Shown: positions 1 through 10,150, counted from the stretch's first letter. The stretch: DNA of 64,000 nt from Leptolyngbya sp. FACHB-321 (GCF_014695975.1 NZ_JACJPI010000073.1:62001-126000), one strand, 5' to 3'. Notes: a model not told the origin generated them from the letters alone. A program made the numbers and translations.

Positions 1-177
1 GTCCGTACCAGTAGCGTCTTCGATAATCTTCAGAGGCAACTGCTGCTCCTGTTTTCGCGTCCTGGTTTTTGCTGGTAGCTCCTTGCTGCTGTCGTTAGCA
101 GTCTCCAGAGGTAACACATCGTCACGCGCTGGATCATCTGCATCTGGAGTCGGTTGTTTAGAGGAAATTATTGCCAT
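1..177 (-). CDS. N-terminal fragment of a gene cut by the window edge, possibly Holliday junction helicase RuvB
   Basis: An open frame of 59 codons starts with ATG at 177 and runs off the left edge without a stop. The first residues, MAIISSKQPTP, followed by a low-complexity acidic and basic tail, resemble the start of cyanobacterial RuvB proteins, which usually carry a variable N-terminal extension before the AAA+ core. The conserved core (Walker A, the IGQ segment) lies outside the window, so the name is a guess from about ten residues. RuvB would drive branch migration of Holliday junctions with RuvA. The gene is divergent from the conserved gene at 355. Confidence 0.45.
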   Translation of the reverse strand, partial: MAIISSKQPTPDADDPARDDVLPLETANDSSKELPAKTRTRKQEQQLPLKIIEDATGTD

Positions 178-354
178 ACTTTGGAGAAGCAATCAGCGGT
201 CAGCCGTTTACAATTCAGTCATCAGCTGCCGCAAAGCGGAAACAAGCTACAGCAGGCAACAGCTTTGAGACCCTTCTAGCTTATCGTCCCAGTGCCAGGT
301 TGATAGCTGAGTGCTGAACGCTCAATATTCATCATACCGAGAGAACTTTAGAAC

Positions 355-891
355 ATGGCAGTTGAGCCTCGTTTGACGTCTGATGACATCAGTTTTGCAG
401 ACGCGATCGCCGTCACGCAGGCACTCCTAAACGACCTTGAGCAAGGTAACGTTGATGCTTTTGGGGCAACGGTGCGTGAGTTAGTTCGCAGTGAGAATGG
501 GGCACGAGGCTTTTTTGTGACGTATTTGAGCGACGATCGCCCGCTAGCCGATCACCTAACACCTACACTCATTGCAGCGCTGCAAACATCACCCGCGATC
601 GTTGCGCCACTGTTGATCAAAAACCTGGTGATGTCTACAGCAATGGCAATGACGCATCGCCGTAACCAGAATGAGGACTTGGTGCAAGGGTCAGCACGAG
701 TACGATCGCGCACAACACAACTCATACAAGCACTCCAGTTGCCTCAGGTGCAGGCAGAAGCACAGAGCTTGCTAGGGACGATCGCCACAAAAACAGGAGA
801 CTATCAAGCGTTCTTAGAGCGCTGGGGGTATGATTTGGAGCAGCAGCAGGCAATGCAACAAACTTTAATCGCGCTGGGTTTTGCTCAATAA
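355..891 (+). CDS. Conserved cyanobacterial protein of unknown function
   Basis: This 178-residue soluble, mostly helical protein has no signal peptide, no membrane segment and no catalytic motif I can recognise. It reads like the small conserved proteins found across filamentous cyanobacteria; the central segment from about residue 85 to 125 (LLIKNLVMSTAMAM, then RNQNEDLVQGSARVRSRT) looks the most constrained. The start is the first ATG, at 355. It is divergent from the gene at the left edge and separated by about 217 bp from the ABC transporter pair downstream, so it is probably monocistronic. I cannot assign a role. Confidence 0.8.
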   Translation: MAVEPRLTSDDISFADAIAVTQALLNDLEQGNVDAFGATVRELVRSENGARGFFVTYLSDDRPLADHLTPTLIAALQTSPAIVAPLLIKNLVMSTAMAMTHRRNQNEDLVQGSARVRSRTTQLIQALQLPQVQAEAQSLLGTIATKTGDYQAFLERWGYDLEQQQAMQQTLIALGFAQ

Positions 892-1108
892 GCCTGGCTT
901 CGGAGCCTAAAGCGTTCAGGCAATGGAACCAGAAGCTTGTTTCAGCGTCTCAATAGAGTGATGATGGGCACTCGTCAAAATCTACTTTTCTCTCAATACT
1001 GACAAAGCTTCTAGCCCTTCTGGTTTGTCACATGGTTGACATTGGCACCAAATACAGGGAATTTAGATCAGCAATTGCAACCAGAATTCACTTCGGTTTG
1101 ATCCAAGC

Positions 1109-1984
1109 ATGGCAATCTCACTTCGGAAAAACCTTTCTCGTTCCGAGTCACAGCGCTACTGGGAATTGCTGCGTGTTTTGGTTGAACGCAACCTGAGTGC
1201 TCGCTATCGCGGTTCCATCTTGGGCATCTTCTGGTCGCTGCTGAATCCTCTGACCATGACTGGGCTGTACACGGCGATTTTTGGCGGTATTTTTGCAGAA
1301 GTGTATCACGGCTCGCTGATCAGGTATGCTCTGGCAGCCTTTACAGGGCTAGTGATCATTAACTTCTTTTCAGCAGCCACGTCGCAAGCGCTCACGAGTG
1401 TGGTGGGCAACGGACCCTTACTGAATAAAATCCGTCTGCCCGTCAGCGTTTTTCCAGTGTCAGTGAATGTAGCGAATATCTTCCAGTTTGCCGTGGGTCC
1501 TTTGCCTTTTCTGGCAATCTTTACGGTGATTAACGTCCGGCATCATGTTTTAGAAACCATGACCACGCCGTTGTCACTGCCAGATTTGGTCGGGACGATC
1601 GTTACTAAAAGTTTGATTAATCTAGCAATTTTTCCGCTACCGTTTCTGGCGCTCGTACTGGTTTGTTTAGGCGCGGGTTTTCTTGTTGCGGGCTTGTTTG
1701 TCTTCTTTCGAGACTTACCTTACTTTTACGAATTGATTGTCTTTGTGCTGTGGATTAGTAGCCCTGTATTTTACCCAGCCTCCATTGTGCCACCACAAGT
1801 AAGACCCTTCTTAGACCTGAATCCGCTCTTTCCCATCATCGAAAGTACCCGTCAGATTGTGTTGTCAGGCGAACCGCCAGAGGTAGGTATGCTAGTGCGT
1901 GCGCTGTTGGGCGGCTTAATTATCTTTGGGCTGGGATGGAGTTGTTTCCGATCCTGGCGATCGCAGTTTATGGACTTACTCTAA
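1109..1984 (+). CDS. ABC-2 type polysaccharide/polyol-phosphate export permease
   Basis: This 291-residue inner-membrane protein has about six hydrophobic segments. The N-terminal stretch RYWELLRVLVERNLSARYRGS, leading into LGIFWSLLNPL, is typical of the Wzm/TagG/RfbA family. These permeases pair with a Wzt/TagH-type ATPase and move lipid-linked O-antigen, teichoic acid or capsule chains across the membrane. The stop TAA at 1982-1984 abuts the ATG of the ATPase gene at 1985 with no spacing, so the two are translationally coupled and surely form one transporter. Substrate cannot be read from sequence; surface polysaccharide is the family expectation. Confidence 0.92.
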   Translation: MAISLRKNLSRSESQRYWELLRVLVERNLSARYRGSILGIFWSLLNPLTMTGLYTAIFGGIFAEVYHGSLIRYALAAFTGLVIINFFSAATSQALTSVVGNGPLLNKIRLPVSVFPVSVNVANIFQFAVGPLPFLAIFTVINVRHHVLETMTTPLSLPDLVGTIVTKSLINLAIFPLPFLALVLVCLGAGFLVAGLFVFFRDLPYFYELIVFVLWISSPVFYPASIVPPQVRPFLDLNPLFPIIESTRQIVLSGEPPEVGMLVRALLGGLIIFGLGWSCFRSWRSQFMDLL

Positions 1985-2749
1985 ATGGAAGTAATTCGCC
2001 TCGACCAGGTATCGCTGTCACGACGCACTCAAGAAGAGTTTTCGTATGACTTGAAGAAGACGTTGCTCTCGTTTGTCGAAGGTAAGTACCGCAAGCCTGC
2101 CCGCAAGCTCGTGTTAGATCATATTGATCTCTCTGTAACAGCTGGTGAAAAAATCGGCATCATTGGTGCCAACGGTTCGGGTAAATCAACGTTGCTCAAG
2201 CTGATATCAGGCATCTTGCAGCCAACGCGCGGTGCCTTGCGCGTGAGAGGACACATTGCACCGTTGATTGAACTAGGTGCAGGCTTTGATTCTGAGCTAA
2301 CCGTGATGGCAAACATTGTCCTCTACGGTGTGCTGCTGGGCTTTAAGCGCAGCGAGATGCTGGATAGAGCCGCTGCCATTCTGGAGTTTGCGGAGTTAGA
2401 GGATTATGCCTCTGTCCCTGTTAAGGCGCTCTCTTCAGGGATGACAGCACGGTTAGGTTTCGCGATCGCCACGGATGTCCAGCCTGATATTTTGATTCTG
2501 GATGAAGTGCTGTCAGTCGGTGACGAAAGCTTTAAGCAAAAGTGTAAGCAGCGAATGGAGCAGCTCTGGGATGGTAGCGCCACTGTGCTGCTGGTTTCGC
2601 ATAGCATGGAGGATATTCATCGTTCGTGCGATCGCGCAATTTGGCTTGATCGAGGTCGCATTCGCTTTAGCGGTAGTGCTGCTGACACAGCAGAAGCCTA
2701 CTTGAGCGCAGTCGAACAAAAGTTAGACATGGGGCTACGACACGTTTGA
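1985..2749 (+). CDS. ABC transporter ATP-binding protein, polysaccharide export (Wzt/TagH type)
   Basis: This is a 254-residue ATPase. Walker A is GANGSGKST at residues 61-69, the signature is LSSGMTARLGFA near 149, Walker B is ILILDEVLSVGD near 168 and the switch histidine lies in VSHSMEDI near 204. The roughly 40-residue segment before the ABC core, with the KYRKPARKLVLDHI motif, is characteristic of the Wzt/TagH subfamily. It lacks the long C-terminal carbohydrate-binding domain of many Wzt proteins, so it is probably not selective for the chain terminus. It starts directly at the stop of the permease gene. Confidence 0.93.
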   Translation: MEVIRLDQVSLSRRTQEEFSYDLKKTLLSFVEGKYRKPARKLVLDHIDLSVTAGEKIGIIGANGSGKSTLLKLISGILQPTRGALRVRGHIAPLIELGAGFDSELTVMANIVLYGVLLGFKRSEMLDRAAAILEFAELEDYASVPVKALSSGMTARLGFAIATDVQPDILILDEVLSVGDESFKQKCKQRMEQLWDGSATVLLVSHSMEDIHRSCDRAIWLDRGRIRFSGSAADTAEAYLSAVEQKLDMGLRHV

Positions 2750-2810
2750 TTCCGGCAGAGACAGCACCTGTCTGTAAACAAACCTGACTTCTGTCTAAAG
2801 TTTAAGCATT

Positions 2811-2838
2811 TTGGACAACGCACCATATCCAGCATAAT
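2811..2838 (+). promoter_or_regulatory. Candidate sigma-70 type promoter for the JAMM protease gene
   Basis: TTGGAC at 2811-2816 and CATAAT at 2833-2838 are separated by 16 bp and lie 46 bp before the GTG start at 2884. The -10 box differs from consensus at one position. This is pattern matching only. Confidence 0.3.
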
Positions 2839-2883
2839 CCTGTCCTAGAATAAGAAGTCTGTCGCACACCATCTCATCCTTCC

Positions 2884-3354
2884 GTGTCTTTAACGCTTCA
2901 CGCCGAACACTTACAGGCAATTTATGCCCACGCCGAACGCACCTACCCTGAAGAGTGCTGTGGGCTGTTGCTGGGCACGATCGCCGCAAACGAAAAGGTC
3001 GTGCATGACGTTTATGCTGTGCCGAATGCGTGGGATACAGATGCTGCAAATGAACTGAACGACAGTGCTGCTTTTACCAAGACTCGCCGCTACTGGATTG
3101 CACCAGAAGCGATGTTGGCGGGAATGCGCGAAGCACGTCAGCGCAAGCTAGACATTATCGGTATTTATCATTCTCATCCTGACCATCTGGCAGTGCCGTC
3201 CGAGTGCGATCGTGCCCTTGCCTGGTCACAGTACTCTTACCTAATTGTCTCCGTTAAGCATGGCAATGCTAACGATCGTCGCAGTTGGACACTCAACGAG
3301 CAACATCAATTTGAACCCGAAGCCCTCCAACTTGCTGAAGTGGCTCGAATGTGA
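2884..3354 (+). CDS. M67 family (JAMM) metallopeptidase, Mec-like
   Basis: This 156-residue protein carries a complete JAMM zinc site: an upstream glutamate in PEECCG (residues 22-27), then H96-S-H98, S106 and D109, matching HxH-x7-S-x2-D. Bacterial stand-alone M67 peptidases of this size cleave C-terminal extensions from small ubiquitin-like sulfur carriers; the mycobacterial Mec enzyme releases cysteine from the carrier CysO. The start is GTG at 2884, with no clear Shine-Dalgarno sequence. The next gene downstream, 137 bp away on the same strand, is a MoeZ-type E1/rhodanese, the enzyme class that charges such carriers, which supports a sulfur-transfer role. No CysO-like carrier is seen nearby. 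Confidence 0.88.
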   Translation: MSLTLHAEHLQAIYAHAERTYPEECCGLLLGTIAANEKVVHDVYAVPNAWDTDAANELNDSAAFTKTRRYWIAPEAMLAGMREARQRKLDIIGIYHSHPDHLAVPSECDRALAWSQYSYLIVSVKHGNANDRRSWTLNEQHQFEPEALQLAEVARM

Positions 3355-3449
3355 AGCCGTCCAGCAAACCGATTCAATCCTTTTTTATCCACTAGCCTAT
3401 TGCTTCGCAGAAGCAAGCTACATCCTTTAGTCGTTCCTCCAAAGTTCAA

Positions 3450-3490
3450 CTTTTTTTAGCCTTCATCCTTCATCCTTTAGCCTTTCTTCC
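3450..3490 (+). repeat. Short heptamer-type repeat between JAMM and MoeZ genes
   Basis: About five units of a degenerate 7-nt motif (AGCCTTC, ATCCTTC, ATCCTTT, AGCCTTT) lie directly before the moeZ start. Similar arrays occur at 39740 and 47437 and are typical of intergenic regions in filamentous cyanobacteria. Confidence 0.6.
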
Positions 3491-3491
3491 C

Positions 3492-4667
<1,176 letters not shown>

Positions 4668-4670
4668 GTT

Positions 4671-4735
4671 GAGAGTTGTAAGTTTTGGGGTTTGAGTTGC
4701 GCTAACTTAAAACTCAAAACTTTTCACTCAAGATT
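4671..4735. repeat. Imperfect inverted repeat upstream of the GspF-like gene
   Basis: GTTTTGGGGTTTGAGTT and, downstream, AACTCAAAACTTTTCACTC are nearly complementary and could form a hairpin. Similar AACTCAAAACT tracts occur at 17015, 20887 and 35380, so this is a dispersed repeat family rather than a gene-specific signal. Confidence 0.4.
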
Positions 4736-4742
4736 TCTTACC

Positions 4743-5669
4743 ATGCTGGAAGCGGCTCGCTTTTTCCATCAGTTCGCAGCGTTGCTCAAGGCTGGTATTC
4801 CAGTGCAGCAGTGTTTGGGCATGGCTGGTAAAGACTGTGGTGCCAACTTCCAGCGATCGCTTAAAGAAGCCAGCCTCAAAGTGGAAGCGGGTCAAGATCT
4901 GGCGACCGCGCTTAATGGTCGATCGCCTTATTTTGACCAATGGACGCTCGCGCTCATTCGTGTAGCTGAATATAGCGGTGCATTGGCAGAAGCGTTTGAG
5001 CGACTGGCGATCGCCGCCGAAGCGCAGCACCGACGACAAAAGCTCTACAGCTCTGTAATCACATCAGTCATCATCATTGGCTTTGCCCTGTTAACGCTGC
5101 TGGTCGCCTTGCTTTCGCGCAGTACAGCCTTCGTGTTGCAACCAGGATTCTTCGTTCTAGCAACATTACTGGCGGCGATCGGTTTTAGTAGTAGGCGATT
5201 ACTGGAGGCAACTGGCAACGGCCAGCAACTTATGGCAAGCGTACCGTTTCTGAAAGGGATTGCCCAGTCGCGATCGCTCCTTTACTTTGCAGAACTGGAA
5301 CTGCCGCTACGGTGTGGAATGCCACTGTTGCAAGCACTGGAGTTAGTGCGATCGCATATTCCTGATGTGGCGTTGCAAAAAACGTTGGCGATCGCCTCTC
5401 GCCACCTTCAAGCGGGACAAACCTTAAGCCAAAGCTTGGCTGGAAAACTGCCAGCGCTGGCACTGCAAATGCTCCGCACAGGCGAAGAGGCGGGCAATTT
5501 AGACGAAATGCTGGTCAAACTGGCGGACTATTACGAAAGCGATCTAGAGCTTCAGTTCAAGCAACTTCAGGCAGCGCTACGTCCCCTGGCGATCGTGGCG
5601 ATGGGTGGTCTAGTATTGCTTATTGGCATCCAAACGATCGGCTCACTGTTAAACGTACTACCCAGTTAA
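4743..5669 (+). CDS. Type II secretion/type IV pilus GspF-PilC-like inner-membrane protein
   Basis: The preferred product starts at the ATG at 4743 and has 308 residues; an alternative upstream start at 4692 would add 17 unconserved residues made of repeat-like sequence. The protein holds two copies of the GspF (T2SSF) helical domain: the first near residues 3-105 (ARFFHQFAALLKAGIPVQQ) and the second near 170-290 (LPLRCGMPLLQALELV). Hydrophobic segments lie between them (about 105-155) and at the C-terminus. Family members form the platform of pilus or secretion machines. No GspE, GspG or PilT partner is nearby, and the protein is shorter than PilC (about 400 residues), so its machine is unknown. 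Confidence 0.82.
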   Translation: MLEAARFFHQFAALLKAGIPVQQCLGMAGKDCGANFQRSLKEASLKVEAGQDLATALNGRSPYFDQWTLALIRVAEYSGALAEAFERLAIAAEAQHRRQKLYSSVITSVIIIGFALLTLLVALLSRSTAFVLQPGFFVLATLLAAIGFSSRRLLEATGNGQQLMASVPFLKGIAQSRSLLYFAELELPLRCGMPLLQALELVRSHIPDVALQKTLAIASRHLQAGQTLSQSLAGKLPALALQMLRTGEEAGNLDEMLVKLADYYESDLELQFKQLQAALRPLAIVAMGGLVLLIGIQTIGSLLNVLPS

Positions 5670-5822
5670 CTATTGAAACGCACTGAAACGCACAGTTTTT
5701 AGGAAAGCAAGGCATCAGGAGTTTAGCCCTTCACTTCGCCTCAACCACATCTCTGTAGAGAGCCATCACAGTACCAAGAGAAGGAGCGAGGTTGACGCTA
5801 AAGCAAAGGTCGAGCGATCCTC

Positions 5823-5849
5823 AAAAAAGGAGCAAGATTACCTTGCTCC
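5823..5849 (-). terminator. Rho-independent terminator of the sulfate-binding protein gene
   Basis: Read on the minus strand, GGAGCAAG pairs with CTTGCTCC across a 5-nt loop and is followed by six T. It lies 33-59 bp past the stop of the sulfate-binding protein gene. Confidence 0.85.
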
Positions 5850-5881
5850 TCTAAGCGCAAAACCGCATTTACAGCAGTATG

Positions 5882-7021
5882 TTACTTGGCAGCGCGGATC
5901 TCATCAAAAACGCCTTTATCGCCAAAGTACTTATCTTGAGCCTGTTCCCAACCGCCGAACTCTTTGATTGTACCGAGTGTCTTCACGGGAGGATATTTTG
6001 CAGCTAGCTCTTTGTTCTTGTCTGCGCTAGCGGCAAGCGGTCTGAAGCCGAGCTTGATAAACTCTTCTTGTGCTTCGGGCGTAAACAAGTACTGGACGAA
6101 GGCTTCAGCCACTTCGCGAGTGCCATGCTTATCGACGTTTTTATCGACTACAGCCACCGGAATGTCGATCGAGAAGTTAACTTCAGGCACGACATAGTCC
6201 AGCTTCTCACCCTTGTTTTTTGCCAGAATCACTTCGTTTTCGTAGTTTAGTAGCGCATCCCCCTGACCTTGCTTAGCAAAAGCATCAGTTGATTCACGCG
6301 CATCTTTTGCCAGGACGACTACATTCTTATAAGCTTTGGCAACGAACTCTTTCGCTTTAGCTTCATTGCCACCCGTTTTGAGGTTGTAATCCCAGAGTGC
6401 GAGGAAGTTCCAACGAGCGCCCCCGGAGGTTTTTGGGTCAGCCGTCACCCATTTCACATCGTCGCGGGTCAAATCTGCAAAGGTTTTAATATTTTTTGGG
6501 TTGCCTTCACGGGTAGTGACAGCCACTACTGTTTCGCCCACGATGCCGTTATTGGGCACTTTCGTACTCCAGTCAGGACTGACCAGCTCCGCCTTTACCA
6601 GCTTAAGTACGTCGGCTCCTAATGCCAAGTTGACGACATCGGCTTCCAATCCGTCAATGATGGCGCGGGTTTGAGAGCCAGAGCCACCGTAGCTTTGATT
6701 AAAGGTAACGTTCTGTCCCTTCTCAGTTTTCCATTTTTCCACAAATTTTGGAATAATTGCATCATGCGCTTCCTTAGGCACAGCGTAGGCAACCAGAGTG
6801 AGTTCAACATCCTTTTTCTGGTCAGCAACAGGGCTGGCACTGCCACCGGCAGCGGGAGTGGTGGCATTGTTGCCCGAAGAGCAGGCAGCGATCGATAGAC
6901 TCAGCACTGCTCCCACAACAAAAAGGGATACGAACTGTCTGAAGGAGGTAAGTCTGAGTCGATCAGTAAAATAGTGAATAAGGTTTCCCAGAGGCTTGGG
7001 AGTACGCTGCCGGACAGTCAT
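5882..7021 (-). CDS. sbpA: Sulfate ABC transporter periplasmic substrate-binding lipoprotein
   Basis: This 379-residue lipoprotein belongs to the sulfate/thiosulfate-binding family (Sbp/CysP). I place the start at ATG 7021 because AAGGAG sits 7 bp upstream; the open frame extends 74 codons further but that part overlaps the next gene. A signal peptide leads to a lipobox ending at C47 (SIAAC). Family signatures include YGGSGSQTRAIIDGL, VNLALGADV, PDWSTKVPNNG and KTSGGARWNFLA. It would capture sulfate and deliver it to a CysTWA-type permease, but no permease or ATPase genes are adjacent, so it is an orphan binding protein here. A good terminator follows. Confidence 0.93.
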   Translation of the reverse strand: MTVRQRTPKPLGNLIHYFTDRLRLTSFRQFVSLFVVGAVLSLSIAACSSGNNATTPAAGGSASPVADQKKDVELTLVAYAVPKEAHDAIIPKFVEKWKTEKGQNVTFNQSYGGSGSQTRAIIDGLEADVVNLALGADVLKLVKAELVSPDWSTKVPNNGIVGETVVAVTTREGNPKNIKTFADLTRDDVKWVTADPKTSGGARWNFLALWDYNLKTGGNEAKAKEFVAKAYKNVVVLAKDARESTDAFAKQGQGDALLNYENEVILAKNKGEKLDYVVPEVNFSIDIPVAVVDKNVDKHGTREVAEAFVQYLFTPEAQEEFIKLGFRPLAASADKNKELAAKYPPVKTLGTIKEFGGWEQAQDKYFGDKGVFDEIRAAK

Positions 7022-7164
7022 TCTATGTCTCCTTGAATATACGGCTAACCAATCGGAATAGCGTAAGTTATGCGATAAGAGATCATAATACAGACAAACG
7101 ATCGCCAAAACAATTAGGAAAGCCACATTTCTGCATCGGTTTACGGGTAATTGAACAGCGCAGC

Positions 7165-7764
7165 TTAGATCACTCCAGCACCAGTTCTCGATCGTACTGG
7201 TTGCCGCAGACGTTCTAGCAAAAGCTCCATTTCCTCTGCCCATTCAGAAGGCACGTTGACTTGTTCGAGAAAATGTTCATAAAAAGGTTGATCGTTGGGC
7301 TTCCATAAGCTCCGCCCCTGGTCGGTATAAAAGCGAAGATTATCGAGATGGTCAGCCGCTGCCACTAATTGAGCGATCGCTGCCGCCTCACCTGTACCGT
7401 TAATCAAACGTTGGACGTACGCCTGTTTTGGTTCGGTTTTAGCGGAGGGGCAGTCCTGGCAGAGCAGTTGCATTGCAGCTTGAACATTGTGGCTGATCGA
7501 CTCAAACAGTTCTAGCGGTAGCCCAATATCGCCGACAGAATGATGCATAAGTGCCACAATTGCCGCATCTTCAAGCAACTCTGCTGGCAGTAGAATTGCG
7601 CCTTTTTCTACGGTAAGAGCAGCTACTGCCAGCAGGTGACTGACAAAGGGAATGTCATGTGTTTCCCTGACTTGTCGAGCGTGTAGTTCCGCTGCCCAAT
7701 GCAAAACGTTGACAAAGCGCGTCGTTAACAAAGGAGAAGTGGCGACTGGCAAAAAAGTACCCAT
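7165..7764 (-). CDS. HD-domain protein with a degenerate metal site
   Basis: This 199-residue protein has the fold pattern of RelA/SpoT-like HD phosphohydrolases: H43 in VSHLLAVAAL, a helix with ALMHHSVGD at 71-79, and the later AADHLDNLRF around D138. The hallmark HD doublet is replaced by HH (residues 74-75), so hydrolase activity is doubtful. No synthetase or nucleotide-binding domain is attached. The start is ATG 7764. It precedes the sulfate-binding protein gene on the same strand (143 bp gap) and is divergent from the porin gene. Substrate is unknown; it could be a regulatory or alternative-metal variant. Confidence 0.75.
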   Translation of the reverse strand: MGTFLPVATSPLLTTRFVNVLHWAAELHARQVRETHDIPFVSHLLAVAALTVEKGAILLPAELLEDAAIVALMHHSVGDIGLPLELFESISHNVQAAMQLLCQDCPSAKTEPKQAYVQRLINGTGEAAAIAQLVAAADHLDNLRFYTDQGRSLWKPNDQPFYEHFLEQVNVPSEWAEEMELLLERLRQPVRSRTGAGVI

Positions 7765-8176
7765 AATTCTTCAAGCAAAAGAAACGGCATGAGTGAAGGA
7801 TGCCCAAACCGTTACAAAAGTAAGCTCGAAGCAGAGACTATAGGTGAATGGCAATGTTAAGCGCTAGTTGATCCTTATATAAGGTACGCAGGGATACGGG
7901 ACGTACAAGCATCTGTATTCATACGCTAGCTAGATTCACAAGCGGCTCGATCTCATTGTAAAACGTCTGTGGATGCGCCTTAGTCTAGCAACGCTTAATC
8001 AAAGGCGATCGATCCCTAACGACCGAAAAGTTGCTAACTCTAGGGCTGGGCAACTGACGTACTATAAAACATCTATGCCTTTAGAGAGATCTAATGTGTC
8101 GAAAATTACATCGCTTCGATATGGGCTTTAGTATGCTTGCAAGTTGATTCGTTCAGTTATGTGGTGTGAGGTTCTG
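7765..8176. other. Divergent intergenic region without recognisable gene
   Basis: These 412 bp separate the HD gene and the porin gene, which are transcribed away from each other, so promoters for both must lie here. GTACG and CGTAC flank a 13-bp spacer near 7880-7905. I saw no tRNA, no riboswitch-like structure and no convincing -35/-10 pair. Confidence 0.5.
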
Positions 8177-10144
8177 ATGTCTATTTCCAAACAATGGAAA
8201 TTTCTTTTGGCGACGCCAGCCAATCTATGTACAGCTTTGGTCATTGCAGGAGCAGTCGCAGGGCTAACGGCAACGGGTGTGAGAGCCTCGCAGAGTTCTA
8301 TCAACACCTTGCCAGCGGTTTCTGATACTCATCCTAAGCCAGCCAGTTTGTCCGCTGCGGCACAACCTGCTGCGGCACAATCCGTCACGGCACAACCGAC
8401 TGCTGCCCAGCAAGCGCCCCAACCAACTTTGCACGCTAATGCGATCGAGGCTATTGCTAATGTTGCCGAGATGGAGCCAGCCGAAGCAGACGAGGCACAG
8501 GCAGATGATCCCAGCGCGATCGATCAAGTTACATCTGTCTCTCAACTTACTGATGTTCAGCCGACGGATTGGGCTTTTCAAGCGCTGCAATCATTGGTTG
8601 AACGCTACGGCTGTATTGTTGGGTATCCCGATAGAACCTTCAGAGGCAACCGGGCGCTGACTCGCTACGAGTTTTCGGCTGGGCTAAATGCCTGTATGGA
8701 TCGGATCAATGAACTGATTGCAGCGGGCACGGCTGATCTAGTCAAAAAAGAAGATTTGCTAGCCGTACAGAAGCTTCAGGAAGAGTTTGCAGCAGAACTC
8801 GCTACTGTGCGTGGGCGGGTTGATGCAGTGGAAGCACGTACCGCCACTTTGGAGAAACAGCAGTTCTCTACAACGACCAAGCTGAATGGTTTAGTTTGGT
8901 TTAATCTCTCTGCTGCCAATGCTAGCCGGGATGTGACGTTTGAAGGACCACCTGGAAGCGTCGAGAACCCTGCTAACGGGCGCTTTTTTGCCACCCGCGA
9001 CCCCGCCACTGGGTCACCAACTCGACAAGTAACAGGTTCACCAGAGCCAACGTTTAGTTTTCTGACCTGGCTGACTTTTAATACATCGTTTTCGGGTAAA
9101 GATAGCCTCGTCACTCAGCTAGCGGCTGGTAACGGCATTTCGCCGATCAACCAATATGCGTCAGCAGGGTTCTTTAACGCCTTTGGTTCACCCTTTACCG
9201 ATCAGTCCGCCGGTACAGTGAACGGTCGTAATGATGTCGTGATTCACGATTTGTTCTATAGTTTTCCGTTGAACGACGCGATTAAGATCACTGTTGGTCC
9301 CCGCGTGAATTGGTATCGCCACTTTGACTTCAACCGCTTTACCTTCTTTCTCACTGGAGCAGGTAGCTTTGACTCGATCGGCAGCACCCAGACAAACGCG
9401 ATCGATCGTGGATCGGGGGCTGTTATAGAGTGGAACATCAATAAACAGTTCCGATTAGCCGTTGCGTATTTGGGCGAAAACACAGAGTTTCTGCCCGGTC
9501 AGTTTGGCTTTAACACCTCCAGCAATCCTAACTTTGGTCTGTTTGGTGGCACCAATACAGCGACGGCTGAGTTGACCTTCTCACCGACGAGTTCCCTCAA
9601 CTTCCGGTTCATGTACAACTACAGCCGCATTCAGGCGTATGGCGGTCAGGTTGGTGGTGCTATTGGTGAACCTATTCCTTACGGCTACCTGGATGCAGGT
9701 CCAGGCTTTTCTAACGGCATTATTGATGGCGGTTTGAACCATGCCTATGCCAACACGCTTGCTTTCAACTTTGATTGGCTGATCACCCCTGGCTTTGGTA
9801 TTTTTGGACGCTATAGCTTTGGTAACACTAATCTAGAGCCAATCAACAAAGCGGTGGATGTACAGTCATTCCAGGTTGGGGTTGGCTTCCCCGACTTGCT
9901 CAAAAAAGGTGCTCTGGGCGTTGTAACCTTCCTGGTGCCGATGGACATTATTCGAGGTGAAGAATACTTTGCTGCAGGTGCGGGTGATGGCGGCACGATG
10001 TATGAGCTAGAAGCGTCTTACTTCTTCCCATTAAGCGACAATTTGGCGCTGGTGCCATCGTTCTACGCCATCTTTAACGCTAATAACTTTGATAGCAATC
10101 CGACCATTTTTGTCGGCAACTTGCGAGCACAGTTTAGTTTTTAG
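8177..10144 (+). CDS. SLH-domain carbohydrate/iron-type porin of the cyanobacterial outer membrane
   Basis: The preferred start is ATG 8177 (GAGG just upstream), giving 655 residues; the frame is open back to 8144. A signal peptide (about 1-38) is followed by an Ala/Pro/Gln-rich linker with repeated TAQPAAAQ-like units. A single SLH domain runs from about 125 to 178 (PTDWAFQALQSLVERYGCIVGYPD), then a short coiled coil (about 190-225), then an OprB-type beta-barrel ending in the aromatic outer-membrane C-terminus RAQFSF. Such porins anchor to peptidoglycan through the SLH domain and are major outer-membrane channels (SomA/SomB, iron-uptake porins). The transported solute is not deducible. Confidence 0.93.
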   Translation: MSISKQWKFLLATPANLCTALVIAGAVAGLTATGVRASQSSINTLPAVSDTHPKPASLSAAAQPAAAQSVTAQPTAAQQAPQPTLHANAIEAIANVAEMEPAEADEAQADDPSAIDQVTSVSQLTDVQPTDWAFQALQSLVERYGCIVGYPDRTFRGNRALTRYEFSAGLNACMDRINELIAAGTADLVKKEDLLAVQKLQEEFAAELATVRGRVDAVEARTATLEKQQFSTTTKLNGLVWFNLSAANASRDVTFEGPPGSVENPANGRFFATRDPATGSPTRQVTGSPEPTFSFLTWLTFNTSFSGKDSLVTQLAAGNGISPINQYASAGFFNAFGSPFTDQSAGTVNGRNDVVIHDLFYSFPLNDAIKITVGPRVNWYRHFDFNRFTFFLTGAGSFDSIGSTQTNAIDRGSGAVIEWNINKQFRLAVAYLGENTEFLPGQFGFNTSSNPNFGLFGGTNTATAELTFSPTSSLNFRFMYNYSRIQAYGGQVGGAIGEPIPYGYLDAGPGFSNGIIDGGLNHAYANTLAFNFDWLITPGFGIFGRYSFGNTNLEPINKAVDVQSFQVGVGFPDLLKKGALGVVTFLVPMDIIRGEEYFAAGAGDGGTMYELEASYFFPLSDNLALVPSFYAIFNANNFDSNPTIFVGNLRAQFSF

Positions 10145-10150
10145 TGGTGG

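Noticed and set aside
83-268. 61-codon plus-strand frame at the left end
   Set aside because: It overlaps the better supported minus-strand fragment that begins MAIISSKQ.
1036-1066. Promoter for the ABC transporter pair with perfect TTGACA
   Set aside because: The -35 box is perfect, but no acceptable -10 box lies 16-18 bp downstream.
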